64,000 nt of DNA from Rotaria sp. Silwood1 (GCA_905250075.1 CAJNOP010000356.1:62001-126000), one strand, 5' to 3'. Shown: positions 11,272 to 23,168, counted from the first letter of the stretch. Numbers and translations: made by a program. Notes: generated from the sequence alone by a model not told the origin.

Positions 11272-13309
11272 ATGTCTGTTACACTGGTTGATCGAGACGA
11301 GGCTGGTAAGCAACGTTTTTAACTATCTGAAGTGAAGAATCATCAATCTATGGCAGGTGATACGAATGATGATCATGACAGATGGCTTCGTTACTGCAAG
11401 GTATACTTTTTCGCGTATGCTTACATTTATATATGAAGTGCACACTTAATATCAGAAACATGTCTAGGACTAAAAAATGGCTTTTTCAAAGATCTCAAGC
11501 GTTCAATTCTTTTCCTTTCGAAATGTAAAAAAAGAGAATATGTCGATAGGAAACATGTCACGATGACCATATGTTTAAGAGTTGAGGATATGAACTATGA
11601 AATGAACCAAATTCTGTCACTTTGTAGCAAAGATTAAGTAGAGTTTGGCGGATTTCTAGTACCAACTATCGAAGCTTTCTTCAAAACATGATTAGATGTT
11701 AAATTTGATTTTTTTATTTAGCTGATTCGAAGACAAACTATAAAAAAGAAATATATAGACGATGGTACTGAGATGTAATTGCAAGCTGACAAAATGGAGG
11801 ATGCCGATTGGCAGATTGTACTCGAAGAAGTAAATAATAAAGAGCATCCGTTACGAAAGTTAACATTAGAATGGGATAGTGGTATTCACTACAACAGTAA
11901 ATCAATCAAACCTAGCTTTACTAAATTGACGGAAGCTTTTGGATCTCATAAAACATTGGTCGAGTTCACGTATCATAGTTATAATTATTCAAAGGATGAA
12001 AATATGATTGTTTCATTGAAATCACTCAAAGACAATCGCTCCATCAAATATTTATCGATAAGCTCAAGGCGGTTTGATTTAGAAACAGCGTGTGTGTTCT
12101 CACAAATGTTGACGAATAACCAAACATTACTTTCTCTTAACATGAGAGTCTACGGTGATTTTCAATTTGAAAAGGGGTAGATCAATCTTCCATAGACCAG
12201 TGTATTCTTCTATAATATATTTTGTTCTATATATTTCAGAGAATCTTGGATTGATCCAATTAACTCTGAATGTGTTGTCGAGTTGGTTTGTTCTCTACAA
12301 GCAAGTGCTCTCGAATGGCTCAAAATTAATAAAATTGATGATAAGAGCTTCGAAGTTCTTGTACGATCTTTGCCAAAGACTCTCGTTCATCTTGATTTAG
12401 CTGAAAACAATATTACAGGTGAAAACATTCCTACTATATGTTCTTATCTTCAATCAAATGGAGAAAATCTCAAAGAAATGATTCTCGATAACAATCTGAC
12501 AACTCAATATTTCCAACAACAAGAATCCTCATCGTTATCCACAGTTAAAATTGTATCGAATAGCAGTCTACTAGGAGAATTGTTGCGCAAGAAATACTAT
12601 CTAAAATTAGAATCGGAAAAACTGGATGACACTGATTGATCCTTGGTGGCTACGGCATTAACCAAAGATGATACGACTTATCGCAAACTGAATTTGCATC
12701 TTTGTGACGAATTTAATCGAAATTATTTGAATTATTTTGAAATTCTATTTGGTAAACAGTGTCGATTGACGAGTTTGATAATTATCAATTATCTTCCGGA
12801 TACATCAATTGAAATCGAAATATTGCGAATGTTGAAAGAAAACAAATCTATTAACGAATTAGAAATCATGAGAATGGATTTCGAAGCTCTCAACAAGTTA
12901 GGCAAACTTCTTGAAAACAACAACAAAATCAGACATGTCAATCTGTACAGAACTTCGCTTAGCGACGAAGGTTGCATCATGTTGGCTAACTATTTAAAGA
13001 GTAATCAAGTTCCACAAAGTTTCACAGCAGAAGAAAGTGAAATTGGTGACCTTGGTTTTCAAGCAATTCTCTCGTCATTATCAAATTCGTTGTCTCAATT
13101 AGAATTCAAAAGTAATCGAATCAGTGAAAAAAAGTTTACCTGCATTATTTGCTTTTGTCAAGACTCATCCGCCTTTAAAACAAATTTCTTTATTAGAATT
13201 TGGTATAAATAAGAAAAGTTCAATTGAAGTAAATGTAGCTGATTTAGTGGCGAAAATTCTTGAAATTACAAATAAAAATCATTGTATTTGTCGAATTGAA
13301 TTTTACTGA
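11272..13309 (+). pseudogene. Leucine-rich-repeat (ribonuclease-inhibitor-like) protein gene, decayed
   Basis: The model has exons 11272-11305, 11357-11400, 11722-12176 and 12240-13309. The two best-defined junctions keep phase, and the 63-bp intron at 12177-12239 is typical. The product has repeated LRR units, for example LVHLDLAENNI and KNKSINELEIMRMDFEAL, spaced like NLRC/RNI proteins; such proteins act as intracellular scaffolds or sensors. It is broken three times: TAA at 11776-11778, TGA at 12637-12639 (where relatives would probably have Trp), and a frameshift in the A7 run near 13127-13133, after which the LRR-like reading resumes in another frame. The stops cannot be homopolymer errors, so it is most likely a dead or dying copy. 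The upstream ATG has an AG acceptor-like site 7 nt before it. Confidence 0.7.
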
Positions 13310-13599
13310 CAAAATCAAAACACATCTTCATTAATACTATCGTCTATATTTCTGTTTTCTGCTCAATTATTTAGTTCTTTTGTGATAATAATATCCGGTT
13401 TTAGTGTAGCATTCTAGAACTAACTCGGCTCAGATCGATCAAAATGGATATCGTTTACAGACCGTTTTCGGGCAGTAAACTACCTTAAACAGTCTGTATT
13501 AATCTGTCGCACTTGAAGCAATACAACCGTATGGCATTATATTGCTACTGTTTACTGCCGTTAGAACAGCGTATTTTGTTTCTCTGCAAATTCTTTTAA

Positions 13600-13935
13600 A
13601 AATAATACGTAGTTTGGTCGTTGTTGTTGAGATTAATCTGAATAAATAAAACAGATTTTATTTGGTTACATAATATTTATTGTCAAAATCGTTGGAACCA
13701 ATCTGAATAAAAAAAAGAGATGAATCATTTTTTGGAAAATAATACTCACTTTTACAGCTGTTCCTATAATTGATCTAATTAAAAAAAAAACTATAATTTA
13801 TCTTTCAAAATAGTACTTACAGTCGACGTCGTTGTGAAAATTAATATAAACAAAAAAAAAAACATTCATTTTCTTAATCTAATACTCATCATTATGATTG
13901 TTCTTATGATCAATCTAAAATATAAAATAAAATAG
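13600..13935. repeat. About five diverged ~70-bp tandem repeats
   Basis: Copies begin near 13601, 13670, 13739, 13811 and 13881. They share a frame of AATA(C/T)T at the start, a TCGTTG/TGTTC middle, then AATCTGAATAAA-like sequence and an A-rich end. Identity between neighbours is modest, so the array is old. It lies just downstream of the LRR pseudogene. Confidence 0.55.
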
Positions 13936-14149
13936 ACTTTCGTGACGTTCACTGTTTATGCTTGATGTATCGCTTTCTTCTTTCATCCCCTGCTTCCACC
14001 GTTTGTTTGTTCTTAATGTGTTATCATTTATGTATCATTTCTTATGTATCCCTCTTTCCTTCAGTGATTATGTATTGTTGATTAGTTTATCGTTTATCGC
14101 TTCATTCTTTCTATCTTCTTTTCTAGTCACATTGCAGTTGAGTTGGAAA

Positions 14150-14345
14150 TATTCAGATTATGAGCTCCCTCATAAATGTCCCAGCAAGTCCCTGGAGACT
14201 CCCTTGAAGTTTATATTTTTATTAGTACTCTTTGAAAATCAGGGACTCTTCGGAGATTTCTCAAGAAGTTACTCGGAAGTTCCTGGGAATGCACTAAAGA
14301 TTTTTCAATTTTCAGGAGACTCATCGAAGATTCTGTAAGAAAGAG
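14150..14345. repeat. Degenerate GGAGACTC/TTCTCAAGAAG-type repeat
   Basis: Related words recur: CCTGGAGACTCCCTTGAAG, GGGACTCTTCGGAGATTTC, TCCTGGGAATGC, CAGGAGACTCATCGAAGATT. They resemble the longer stretch at 50100-50610, suggesting one minisatellite family. Confidence 0.4.
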
Positions 14346-14480
14346 TCCACTAACGTATGTCTTGCAACACTTTTTAGTTAAATTTATTATTATACTTGGT
14401 AATCGTTGATGAAAAAAGTCAACTCTAACAAGAAAAGTATTTAGCATCATGTATGGAATTACAACTAATAACTTGAAAAA

Positions 14481-14544
14481 TGGGTGTGAGTATAAGTGTT
14501 GTTACTCTTCTCTTTTACACTCATACCCACAAATCCACATCCCA
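14481..14544. repeat. Telomere-like palindrome (family member 3)
   Basis: Left arm TGGGTGTGAGTATAAGTG and right arm TTTACACTCATACCCACA are complementary at most positions. The core TTACTCTTCTCT is the reverse complement of the purine core. The C-rich side continues with ATCCACATCCCA. Confidence 0.75.
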
Positions 14545-14639
14545 AATGATCTCGAAGTTTTTTATTGGTTTGAATGCATCAACAATCAAATAGTAAGAGA
14601 AGATTTTGTAAGTGAAGATGGATGCATGGTATTATAAAC

Positions 14640-15348
14640 AGAAAAGCGCATATATGAAAAATGAGAGAAAAGGCTTGTTAAATCTTTTCTTACAATGACA
14701 GAACTCAGATCCTCTCTTACATCCTGTTTATTTTCATAATTTTTAATTTAAAAGATTTTTCAAAAAACAAATCAAAAGCAATTTCTAAGGATTTAGAAAG
14801 AGAGTTTTAGAGTTTTAAAAGGCCAAATATCGTGTTGAACTTAGTCCTTTAAGATTTTCACTTCAGATATTACGATGTAAATGTACTAATTAACGTTTTA
14901 ATTTTGCTAAAAATTAATTAATTAACGAGAATCTTCGATTATATCCGATGTATCGTTCATTCAAGTAGATCTTCTGTTGCTTGGAAAGGTTTACTTTAAA
15001 ATAAAATATTTTCAAGTTTAATGTACTCTTCTATTTCTAGAGCTCAGATAATTCAAAATCAAAAATTCGGATGGACTTTTCGAAAGTTCTTGTATTTAGA
15101 ACTAATATCTCACTATCATACTCTTATTTATATGAACTTACAATGATATTAAACTCTCGGTATTGATAACAGTGTACTCTTCTTGGAGAAATGAGGGATT
15201 GAACTCAATAATCTTTCATTTCAAAGTAAAACATATCTCTCAGTACATATCTATATTCATTATTAATAACTTAAATTCATTTGATAATATTATAAAATCT
15301 TTTTCTAATTTGATTCATCGTGTTTTAATGTTGAACTGCAATATGTAG
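14640..15348. other. Intergenic, nothing recognised
   Basis: AT-rich spacer between the palindrome and the Tc1/mariner element. No supported feature. Confidence 0.4.
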
Positions 15349-15350
15349 TA

Positions 15351-15493
15351 CAGGGTGGTAAATAATATTATTCCAGGGGGGTAACACTATGATCTCGAAT
15401 CGGAGATATCATGAATTTTATACCAAATGAAAGCCCGTGAAAAATGGGGTTTAGTGATAGTAAATAGTAAGACTTTGAAGAACTTTCGTGTAC
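15351..15493 (+). repeat. Left terminal inverted repeat of the DD37E element
   Basis: About 143 bp, starting CAGGGTGGTAAATAATATTA, matching the reverse complement of 16998-17139 with only scattered mismatches, mostly at the inner end. Confidence 0.9.
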
Positions 15494-15768
15494 CAAATTT
15501 TTAAAAACAACGAAATTTTCTTTCAAAAACACGTTAAAAATCATTTTTCATACATTTTGAGACATTGAAAACGAACATTTTTTATGAAAACGAAAGAGAA
15601 ATGATAACGATGATGATATATGACTATGACTCACACAATAAGATGGTTCTTTGGCGTTCTGTTCTTCTCTCCACGTGATACTAGTTATTTGAAAAATTTT
15701 TTCGTTCTCGGACTGTCTGAAAGTTATAGTCGAGTGAAATCTCAGTGTTTTTTCGTTTGTTATTTCAA

Positions 15769-16873
15769 ATGGCTGGCGCTTATGATACCGAACAACAAAG
15801 AATGATTGATAGAATTAAATGCATTACTTTCCGAGAAGCTCGTGATGCTGGTGCAACATTTATAAATAGACAATGGATTGCCGACAAAATTCACCGTACG
15901 ACTCGATTTGTTACAGAATGGTGGGAAAAATCGTGTGACCAATGTTTTGCTGATTATTCGAATGCTGGTCCTAAACTCAAGTTATCGAGAGCTGCTCAGG
16001 ACATTATTCGTGAAGCAAGTGGTCACCAACGGAAAAGCGGTTCTGTCGTGGCGAAAGAGATTGCAAAGAAACAAAAAGAATATGTTACTCGACAAACAGT
16101 TAATAACTACCGTCGTAGGGAAGGATTAAAGCCTTTTCATGTTATTTCAAGACCGTTAAAATCTGAAACTCATATATCAGATCGATTATGGCTCTGTGAT
16201 TGGTTGAAAGATTGGACTGAAGAAGATTTTCTTCATCTGGCACCATCAGATGAATTTTATGTTTGGACAGTTCGCAAACCAAATTATCAAAATGATAGGA
16301 TTTGGGCAAAAAGTGTTGAAGATATTGAAGACGATGAAAGGTATCGCGAAATGGTTAAAAACCAAGCGTGTATCGGTATTTTTATCATTTTCACCGCGAA
16401 AAAAAATGCATTGGGTGATTAAAGACAAAGGTGAATCTTGGACCGGTCAATATTTTCGTGACATTATTTTAATGCAACACGTATTTCCATTCCTCACCGA
16501 CGAGGAAAACGTAATTGATCTGGATAGTGTGATATTTGTTCACGATAAAGCACCGTGTATGCGAGCAAACATGACTCAACATCTGATTAGAGATAACAAA
16601 ATCGAGTTTTGGGGCAATGATATTTGGCCTGGTAATTCGCCCGATCTCAATGCGGCGGAACATATTGGATCAATAATGAAAGATGAAGTTGAACAAAAAA
16701 TGTTATCGGAAACTGGACATAATCGATATAGTGAAGACACACTTAAAAAGCACATTGCGGATGTTTTGACGGACATGGAAGAAAATACCGAATTGTTTGA
16801 AGCTCTTTTATGTTCGTATCCATCTCGACTTCGTGCAGTAAAGAGTGCTAATGGTCGTCATACTGATTATTGA
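15769..16873 (+). pseudogene. DD37E Tc1/mariner transposase, one frameshift
   Basis: The N-terminal part (ATG 15769, starting MAGAYDTEQQR) holds the helix-turn-helix DNA-binding region. The catalytic part has a first Asp in APSDEFYVW, a second in IFVHDKAPC, and a Glu in SPDLNAAEHI with 37 residues between the latter two, plus the WPGNSPDLN motif of Tc1-type enzymes. The frame breaks in the A8 run at 16393-16400: upstream reading ends in a stop at 16420, while the catalytic half continues in the +2 frame to TGA 16873. A single extra A explains it. Known role of the family: cut-and-paste transposition into TA. Confidence 0.88.
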
Positions 16874-16997
16874 TTGTACTCAATAAATAATAAGAAAATA
16901 AACAGTTGTACAACATATAGTTTAGCCCCGAACTTTTTCGATGAACTGATTTTATAATATTTTATGTCGATAAAAATCGTAACGTTTGATAAATTAA

Positions 16998-17139
16998 TAC
17001 AAGAAAGTTCTTCAAAGTCTTACTATTTACTATCACTAAACCCCATTTTTCACGAGCTTTCATTTGGTATAAAATTCATGATATCTCCGATTCGAGATCA
17101 TAGTGTTACCCCCCTGGAATAATATTATTTACCACCCTG
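16998..17139 (-). repeat. Right terminal inverted repeat of the DD37E element
   Basis: Inverted copy of 15351-15493, ending ACCACCCTG before the TA target duplication. Confidence 0.9.
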
Positions 17140-17141
17140 TA

Positions 17142-17637
17142 TATATTTTTGATGACAAATAATACATTTATCTCTTCACTTTTTAACGAATAGCTAAATA
17201 AAGGATTTAAAAATAAACAATTAATTTGATAAACAACAAACGAAGACATACATAGTTTATCATAAGATACATTCGATTCAACAATCTGCATAAGAAATCT
17301 ACATTTAATGCTAATTCCGATCTTAACAAATTTAACGTTACCAATTCTTACATGTGTAACGCTGCAAGTTACTGCGTTTTAAAACTTCGAGATCATCTCC
17401 ATATACTTTTTCAACCACTTATTCTGTATAGACAAAATACGATTATCATTGTAAAACTTTTTAGTGAAACAATATTAGGGGTCCCCACGTGACCGAAGTC
17501 CATTGCAGAATATTAGTAAGAAACAGAATTTTGCAATCAAGAGCGTTGCTTTCCTTTCATAGTGACCGTAATACATAACAAGTTTTATTTTTCATCATCA
17601 ACATCCTTTAACATTAAATAGGAATTTACTAATTGAA
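17142..17637. other. Intergenic, nothing recognised
   Basis: AT-rich spacer; its end should contain the promoter or leader of the small ORF at 17638, which has an AG acceptor-like site at 17620-17621. Confidence 0.4.
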
Positions 17638-17868
17638 ATGAATGTAGATGAATTTCTTCTTTTTACAATACTAGCAGTTTCATCATGTGTTGCATTGTAT
17701 TTCTATGTAAGATTGCTGTACCTTCATCATCTAAATGCTAGTATACAAGTCGATAACCAATTAGAATTTCATTTAGTTTTCTTGGCTGTTGTCATGTCAT
17801 TATTTCTGACCAATGATCAACATTCAGAAAGAAAATTTCAGTTAGTTTTAATGAAACTAGAAAATTGA
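17638..17868 (+). CDS. Small membrane protein of unknown function (76 aa)
   Basis: The 76-residue frame starts MNVDEFLLFTILAVSS. It has two hydrophobic segments, residues ~5-30 and ~42-58, separated by a polar loop, fitting a small two-pass or hairpin membrane protein. An AG acceptor-like site lies 17 nt before the ATG, and AATAAA-type sequence follows the stop near 17877. I recognise no family, and short hydrophobic frames arise by chance in such AT-rich DNA. Confidence 0.4.
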   Translation: MNVDEFLLFTILAVSSCVALYFYVRLLYLHHLNASIQVDNQLEFHLVFLAVVMSLFLTNDQHSERKFQLVLMKLEN

Positions 17869-17989
17869 ATTACTAAAATAAATATACAAAACAAATCTTC
17901 AATACAAATCACTTTCATCAGTAATAAATATTAAGATTACTTAAAATATAAATAATCGATAGTTCAATAAATAGTATTTTTTATTTTGA

Positions 17990-18830
17990 CAGGAGAATAA
18001 TTCTACTGTATAATTACTAATAAAATCACCTGGATCCGTAGGTTTTAATGCATCCCAATGAATTTTTGTACAGATGTTCCATTAATGAAATCCATTCGGA
18101 TATTTGATGAAGAATGATAAGGAACGAAAATTTTCTTGAAAAAATCCAATACAAAAGAATTTTTAATATATTTACTATGAACCACTTTCAAATATTTTTT
18201 TTTTCATAGTTTTATCGAACTATGACTCGTATCAATACTATTAAAAGTATGCAATCTAATAAGAAATAGTGTATTTGCTGGTGATAAATTATTAAATATA
18301 AACTCTGTTCTTAATGGGTTTTTCAATTTTTTTTTATCATTCGTTATTGAATTATTGATTGAAATAAAACTTACCATCCATCGAACTCGTATAGTACTTG
18401 GAATATTTGTATTACTTATTCCTTTAATATTAACAGTTGACATACCTATTCGATATAATTTATAAGAATGTAAATCATGTACAATAAATTTAGTTTGTTC
18501 AATATTAAATGACTAGAAAAAAGAATGATTTGGGGTTGTTTTTTTTTGAGAAAAATCCCTTACTTCAATAGTTTTTCATTGTGAATGATTACTTCTCATT
18601 TGTATTCGAACAATATATCGTAATATGTTGGTCTTACTGGTATAACTTCAAGAAAATTTTGTCATTACAAAACGTTTTTTCAATAGAAATAATTTCAAAT
18701 TTGTTGACAGCGATGGTATTTCAGATGTATAACCTGATTCGATTGTTATTTATTTTATATGTTGTTAATTCAGGTTCTATTTCAATTGTTGAACGATCAA
18801 TTGTATTCCATTGTGTATTATTCATTTGAT
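17990..18830 (-). pseudogene. Fibronectin type III repeat gene relic
   Basis: Several separated minus-strand segments read as fibronectin-III strands: IHWDALKPTDPGDFISNYTV near 17990-18060, FIFNNLSPANTLFLIRLHTF near 18250-18300, an exon-like block at ~18380-18515 containing FIVHDLHSYKLYRIGMST preceded by a T-rich AG and followed by GTAAGT, and YDILFEYK near 18610. The Trp, the Asn/Asp-Leu-Pro/His turn and Tyr/Leu-x-I/R strand pattern are diagnostic. Stops and frame changes between them argue for a decayed part of a receptor-type gene, although some gaps may be introns. Confidence 0.55.
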
Positions 18831-20767
18831 ACTATTCAAGTTCAAAACTAAATTAATTGACCATTGATTTCAAGTAGTTTTTATCAACTTATATCCAATG
18901 ATGTATCATAGATATTTGAAAAAGTTATATTTTTGACTTGATCAGGAACTTCAAAGAAAAAAAAATTGTCCTATGAAATGAATGAGTACAGTTTCTATAT
19001 AATTCTTAACAAATAGATCAGTATTTAGCACAAAAAAGGATAAAATAACATGTCTGATGTATCGTAATCAATGCGAAAATTAACAATTATAATCATTCAA
19101 TTTATTCTAATTCTGAGCTCTATCAATAATGAAATCATCAAATACATTTCTCTTACTAGATTTACCAGAAATTTGACGTCATATATAACTATTTTTTATA
19201 TCTTTGATCCTTTGTTTTTTTATTAAATAGTTAAAAGATATATGGCTTGTATTTGTTTTTTTTGCGAGTACTCTATATAAAGACAGAAGCTCTTATATTG
19301 ATTGACACCGAAGGTTAGAACTAAATTGTATGTCGATGATGTCAAATTAACATACTAATAACCATCATCGTGATATCTACAATATAATTGTTTATCTATC
19401 TAAATACGGAATTTGAGTATATTGTTTAGATGAAAAGAAGACAAACACTCTCGATAGTGTTTTAGATTTTGATTCGGTGCAAATTGTGCGGAAAGTTATT
19501 TCGAGTGTTCTGTCTAGAAAAGGAACAATTTAAATATTTTCACGAAGTACGATATACATGACCACAGTCACAACTCATTCATTCGAGCCAATCAAATAAA
19601 ATCGATTCTTTTGGTTTTACCGAGTGTGCCAAAAGTTCCTTCCTAAAAAATTTTTCCTATGTATGCACTGTTTCATTTAACTTCAGAAACATTTTTTTTT
19701 CAAATTATAGTTGAATAATACACGGAATTTTTATTTCTATAAGGAAACTTCAAAAATGCTCTTCAAAGTTTTAATCGTTAATCGAAATACAAACATTTCG
19801 ATTAACATCATTCAGATCTTTGATAGATGTTAAGTATTTTATATATTGTTGTGCTGATTATCGAACACAATTATCATAATTGAACTTAAATAATATTTGT
19901 ACTACTACTGTGAAGTTTACAATAAACGCACTAATTTTGTGGTGGCTTAATATGGATATGCAATATAAGGCATGCTGCTTATTCGATCTGTTTCTTTGTA
20001 TGAATCAATCATCAATCAATCAAATTATCTGAATTGACTTCATCGATTGTTTTTTCATTCTATTTGATAAGAAAACAAAGATTACAGAAAAACATGTGTG
20101 CCTCATTATGGAAACAAAAACACGGTGTATTCAGCTATTATTTGAAAAACAATGATTGTTGAAGTTAAATGAAATAGTGCAGATATTTAAAAAAAATTTA
20201 GGAACGGACTATTCGGACGTTCGGTATTTCAACAAAAACATAAACGATTGACACGCAGTTGAAATCGCATTGATTTCGATTGATTGCTGTTCAATTATCG
20301 ATTCAATTTACTAATCAAACGATAAACAGAATTTGTCTATAAATAATCGAAAATTTTTGTAAACAAAGGATAAGATAGATACGAAAATTAATCTGCAATT
20401 TTATACATGTTTTTCTTCTCAATGTGATGATAACTTGACAAAAAAAAACTACTAAGATAAATAGAGTATGCATGATACATGGATGGCAAAAGTTATTTAT
20501 GATCTATCATCATATTGTCTTTCATTCTTGACCATCAATAGAAAGATATATATATATATATCATCGCTTGACTAATATCTCTATGCTATATTCAATACAT
20601 AGCTGATGACTTAAACCTTGACGCTTATCTTATGTTTACGACAATCAACGCGTTCTGTACAAGGAAGAAAAACAGAGAAACCAAATATCAGCTATCTCTT
20701 TTTTTTGTTATACTATTGTCTATCTGTGCGTCTAGTGTCGAGTAGCTTTTCTCATTTACAGTAAGAC
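18831..20767. other. Intergenic, about 1.9 kb
   Basis: AT-rich. Contains a short (AT)n microsatellite at ~20548-20562. It should include the promoter of the Ly6-type gene; no defined element seen. Confidence 0.45.
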
Positions 20768-21990
20768 ATGGAATCTAAATTTCTTCTCGTCCTTATTTTC
20801 TATTGTAAGTTCTAATGTAAATAAATGGAAAAAAATCTTTATGTATAATTTGAAAACATATTTATAGTAACTGTGGTTCAGTTAAATGTTAATGGAAGCA
20901 AAATTTGTTATCAATGTGACCAGAAAAGTCCATCTCCTTGGTGGAAATTTTGGGGTGAAAAGATAACACGATGTCATGGAATTCCGTTTGAAAAATATGC
21001 TACGAAAACTTCAAAAGCATTTGGTGCCGCTGTTTTAACATGTTATACGGTAATTTTCTTTATCCGATTGTCTTTATTATAATTAAAATATTACATCTTC
21101 CCTCTGAGTTCAATGTCGATTAGAAATCGTGATTTGTAAGAGCTTATTAATGGATAGAAGAAACAATGAATAATTTGACTAGACGTGCGCCTAATAAATA
21201 CACGAGATATGTATGTAGTGTTGAACATAAAATATTCCAGAACAAGACACCAAAAGAACTATCATAACTGGAAAACTATAGAATGTTCTAGAAAGTACTT
21301 AACCACTAGATGATAGTCAGTCACGTGTCCTTGATCACGTGACCAGTGAGTGAGTACATTACATAAAATATCAATTCGTTTTTTTCTTTGTACAGAAATT
21401 TGATGAAACAGGTGCCGTTATTAAACGTGCTGCCTATGGATTTGGAGAAGCATTTGATAAAGCTATTAAATGTCAAGATCGTTTTCATACATGTTGCGAA
21501 GAAGATCTGTGTAACAAACATGTACAAGCACCTTGTCCACCTCCGGGTAAATATTGATTCGATTATTTGTTTTGTTCCAAAAAGATAATTCAATTTTTCT
21601 TTTAATTTATAGCTAAAATGACACCGAAGAATGAAGTAAAAGCTTGTTATCAATGTAAAGGTGCTGATGCTTGCAGACCGGAAAGACTTGAAGGAACTGA
21701 AATTCGTACTTCATCCCTTTTTGGTGCCAAGAATCTCTACTGTTATACGGTAGGTAGAAAAATATCGATTTTTTTCTTTCTTTCACTAGGATATTATAAC
21801 CGATTTTTTTTTATTGAATGGATAGAAATTTGACCCGAAGACTGGCGTTGCTGTTGCTCGTGGTGGTTTTGGATTTGGTGAAACATTCGATAAACATCTC
21901 AAGTGTGACGCTAAAAATTATCTATGTTGCTATGAAAATATGTGCAACAATCATACAGTTGGTTTTTGTGCTAAACAACGACAATATTAA
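20768..21990 (+). CDS. Secreted protein with two Ly6/uPAR (three-finger) domains
   Basis: Five exons (20768-20804, 20868-21049, 21396-21546, 21613-21749, 21826-21990) join with consistent phases to 223 codons. Residues 1-~20 are a signal peptide. Two homologous units follow: each begins with a C-Y-Q-C motif, has TCYT/YCYT followed by KFD at an exon border, and ends with the CC-x(4)-C-N signature (CCEEDLCN; CCYENMCN). This is the Ly6/uPAR fold, small disulfide-rich domains used in cell-surface or secreted recognition. Each unit is split at the same place (after CYT), so the gene grew by exon-pair duplication. There is no GPI-type hydrophobic tail, so the product is probably secreted. An AG acceptor-like site lies 7 nt before the ATG; AATAAA occurs at 22088 and 22119. 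Confidence 0.88.
21320..21343. promoter_or_regulatory. Paired CACGTG palindrome in an intron
   Basis: GTCACGTG and CACGTGAC lie inverted 8 bp apart inside the 346-bp second intron of the Ly6-type gene. CACGTG is the core E-box bound by bHLH factors. The intron is much longer than its neighbours (~65-75 bp). Function is inferred only. Confidence 0.3.
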
Positions 21991-23168
21991 TTCAAAGAAA
22001 CTACTAAACTATGTTATACCTGCGTCCTGTGTGTGAACAAGTTCTGTTTTTTTCTAAAATATCCTTCGTTTTAGCGCATATAGAAGAAATAAATTTGAAA
22101 GTCTTTAATTACTAAAAGAATAAAGCTACTTGTATTCATTCAATTGTGATCGAACAAACTAATAGAAAAAAGAAAATTATCAATATATGTATCGTGTTTA
22201 TGAAATTCTAGTATTGCAAAAGTCAAAATATCGCTGCAGAAGGAATGATGTTAAAAGGTCGAAAAGAAAAATGGAGACCAGAGATCAAAGAAATCAATAG
22301 GTTATCATTTTTTTTGTGTGTCGAGCAACTATAAATGAAAAACCATTTACATGCCAGAACATTTCGGACAGCTTACGACTTACTTGTTTTCCTGATGTAT
22401 CATCTTAAATAATTTTTCGACACGATTGCTTTCTTCAAGTGCAGTATAAATTAATATCTAATTGTTCTCATCATCAACGTGTATGAATGTGAATATGGAT
22501 GTATGAATCGACAGAACTCCTATACTCTTTTATCATAGCTTCTCCACCTCTCATTAACGATCTACATAAAGTTTCTTTTCCATGTCTTAAACCTTGAAAA
22601 TAATTTCCAGACGATGTTATAACATCATATAGTACAGATGAGTACTATAACGTCAAAGTGTATGAATATCTCGTAATTGATCATTTATTAACTATGAGTT
22701 ACAGTTTTCAAAACTAAATCTTATATCAGGCAAGAATAAACAAGAGTTTTTCACAGTCCTTTGTAATTTGGATCGATTCCGATTCTGATGCTGGATTCTA
22801 TTTTCAAGACTTATATATTTAAATCAAAATTGAAAATAATTTTTATATTAAATTGATCTAATAAAAGAAATTCATCAATTCGATAGCACAATTTGTTATG
22901 ATATAGAAGAATGGATTTATTCAAATTTTATTTTATTTCTTGTTTTTATAATGTATTTACGAGAATATCAAATAAAGAGCGAAATTAAATGAAAAACCAT
23001 ATATGTTATATACCAATGAGATAGAAAGATCCTTATTGTTCAATCGTCAAGGTGTCATATATAAAAATTATTGTTTGAATACAATAAAATATATTTGATT
23101 TAACTATCCGATAAAACAAAAAAAAACAATATGAAATATTCTTCTAATCATTTACTTCAAGATACCTC
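21991..23168. other. Intergenic, about 1.2 kb
   Basis: Shared 3' region of the convergent Ly6-type (plus) and TRAF-type (minus) genes. A weak G-rich stretch at 22479-22520 (GTGTATGAATGTGAATATGG) resembles half of the palindrome family. Confidence 0.45.

Larger units (their letters stand above)
15351..17139 (+). mobile_element. Tc1/mariner (ITm, DD37E-type) transposon, full length
   Basis: The 1789-bp element is bounded by CAGGGTGGTA and ACCACCCTG with flanking TA at 15349-15350 and 17140-17141. Its terminal inverted repeats of ~143 bp (15351-15493 and 16998-17139) differ at only a few positions, so insertion is fairly recent. It contains one transposase gene (15769-16873). Spacing between the second and third catalytic acids is 37 residues (see transposase entry), the DD37E class first known from mosquitoes. 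The transposase is frameshifted, so this copy looks non-autonomous unless the frameshift is a sequencing error. Confidence 0.9.

Noticed and set aside
13958-14338. 126-codon hydrophobic frame
   Set aside because: T-rich tract plus the minisatellite at 14150; low complexity.
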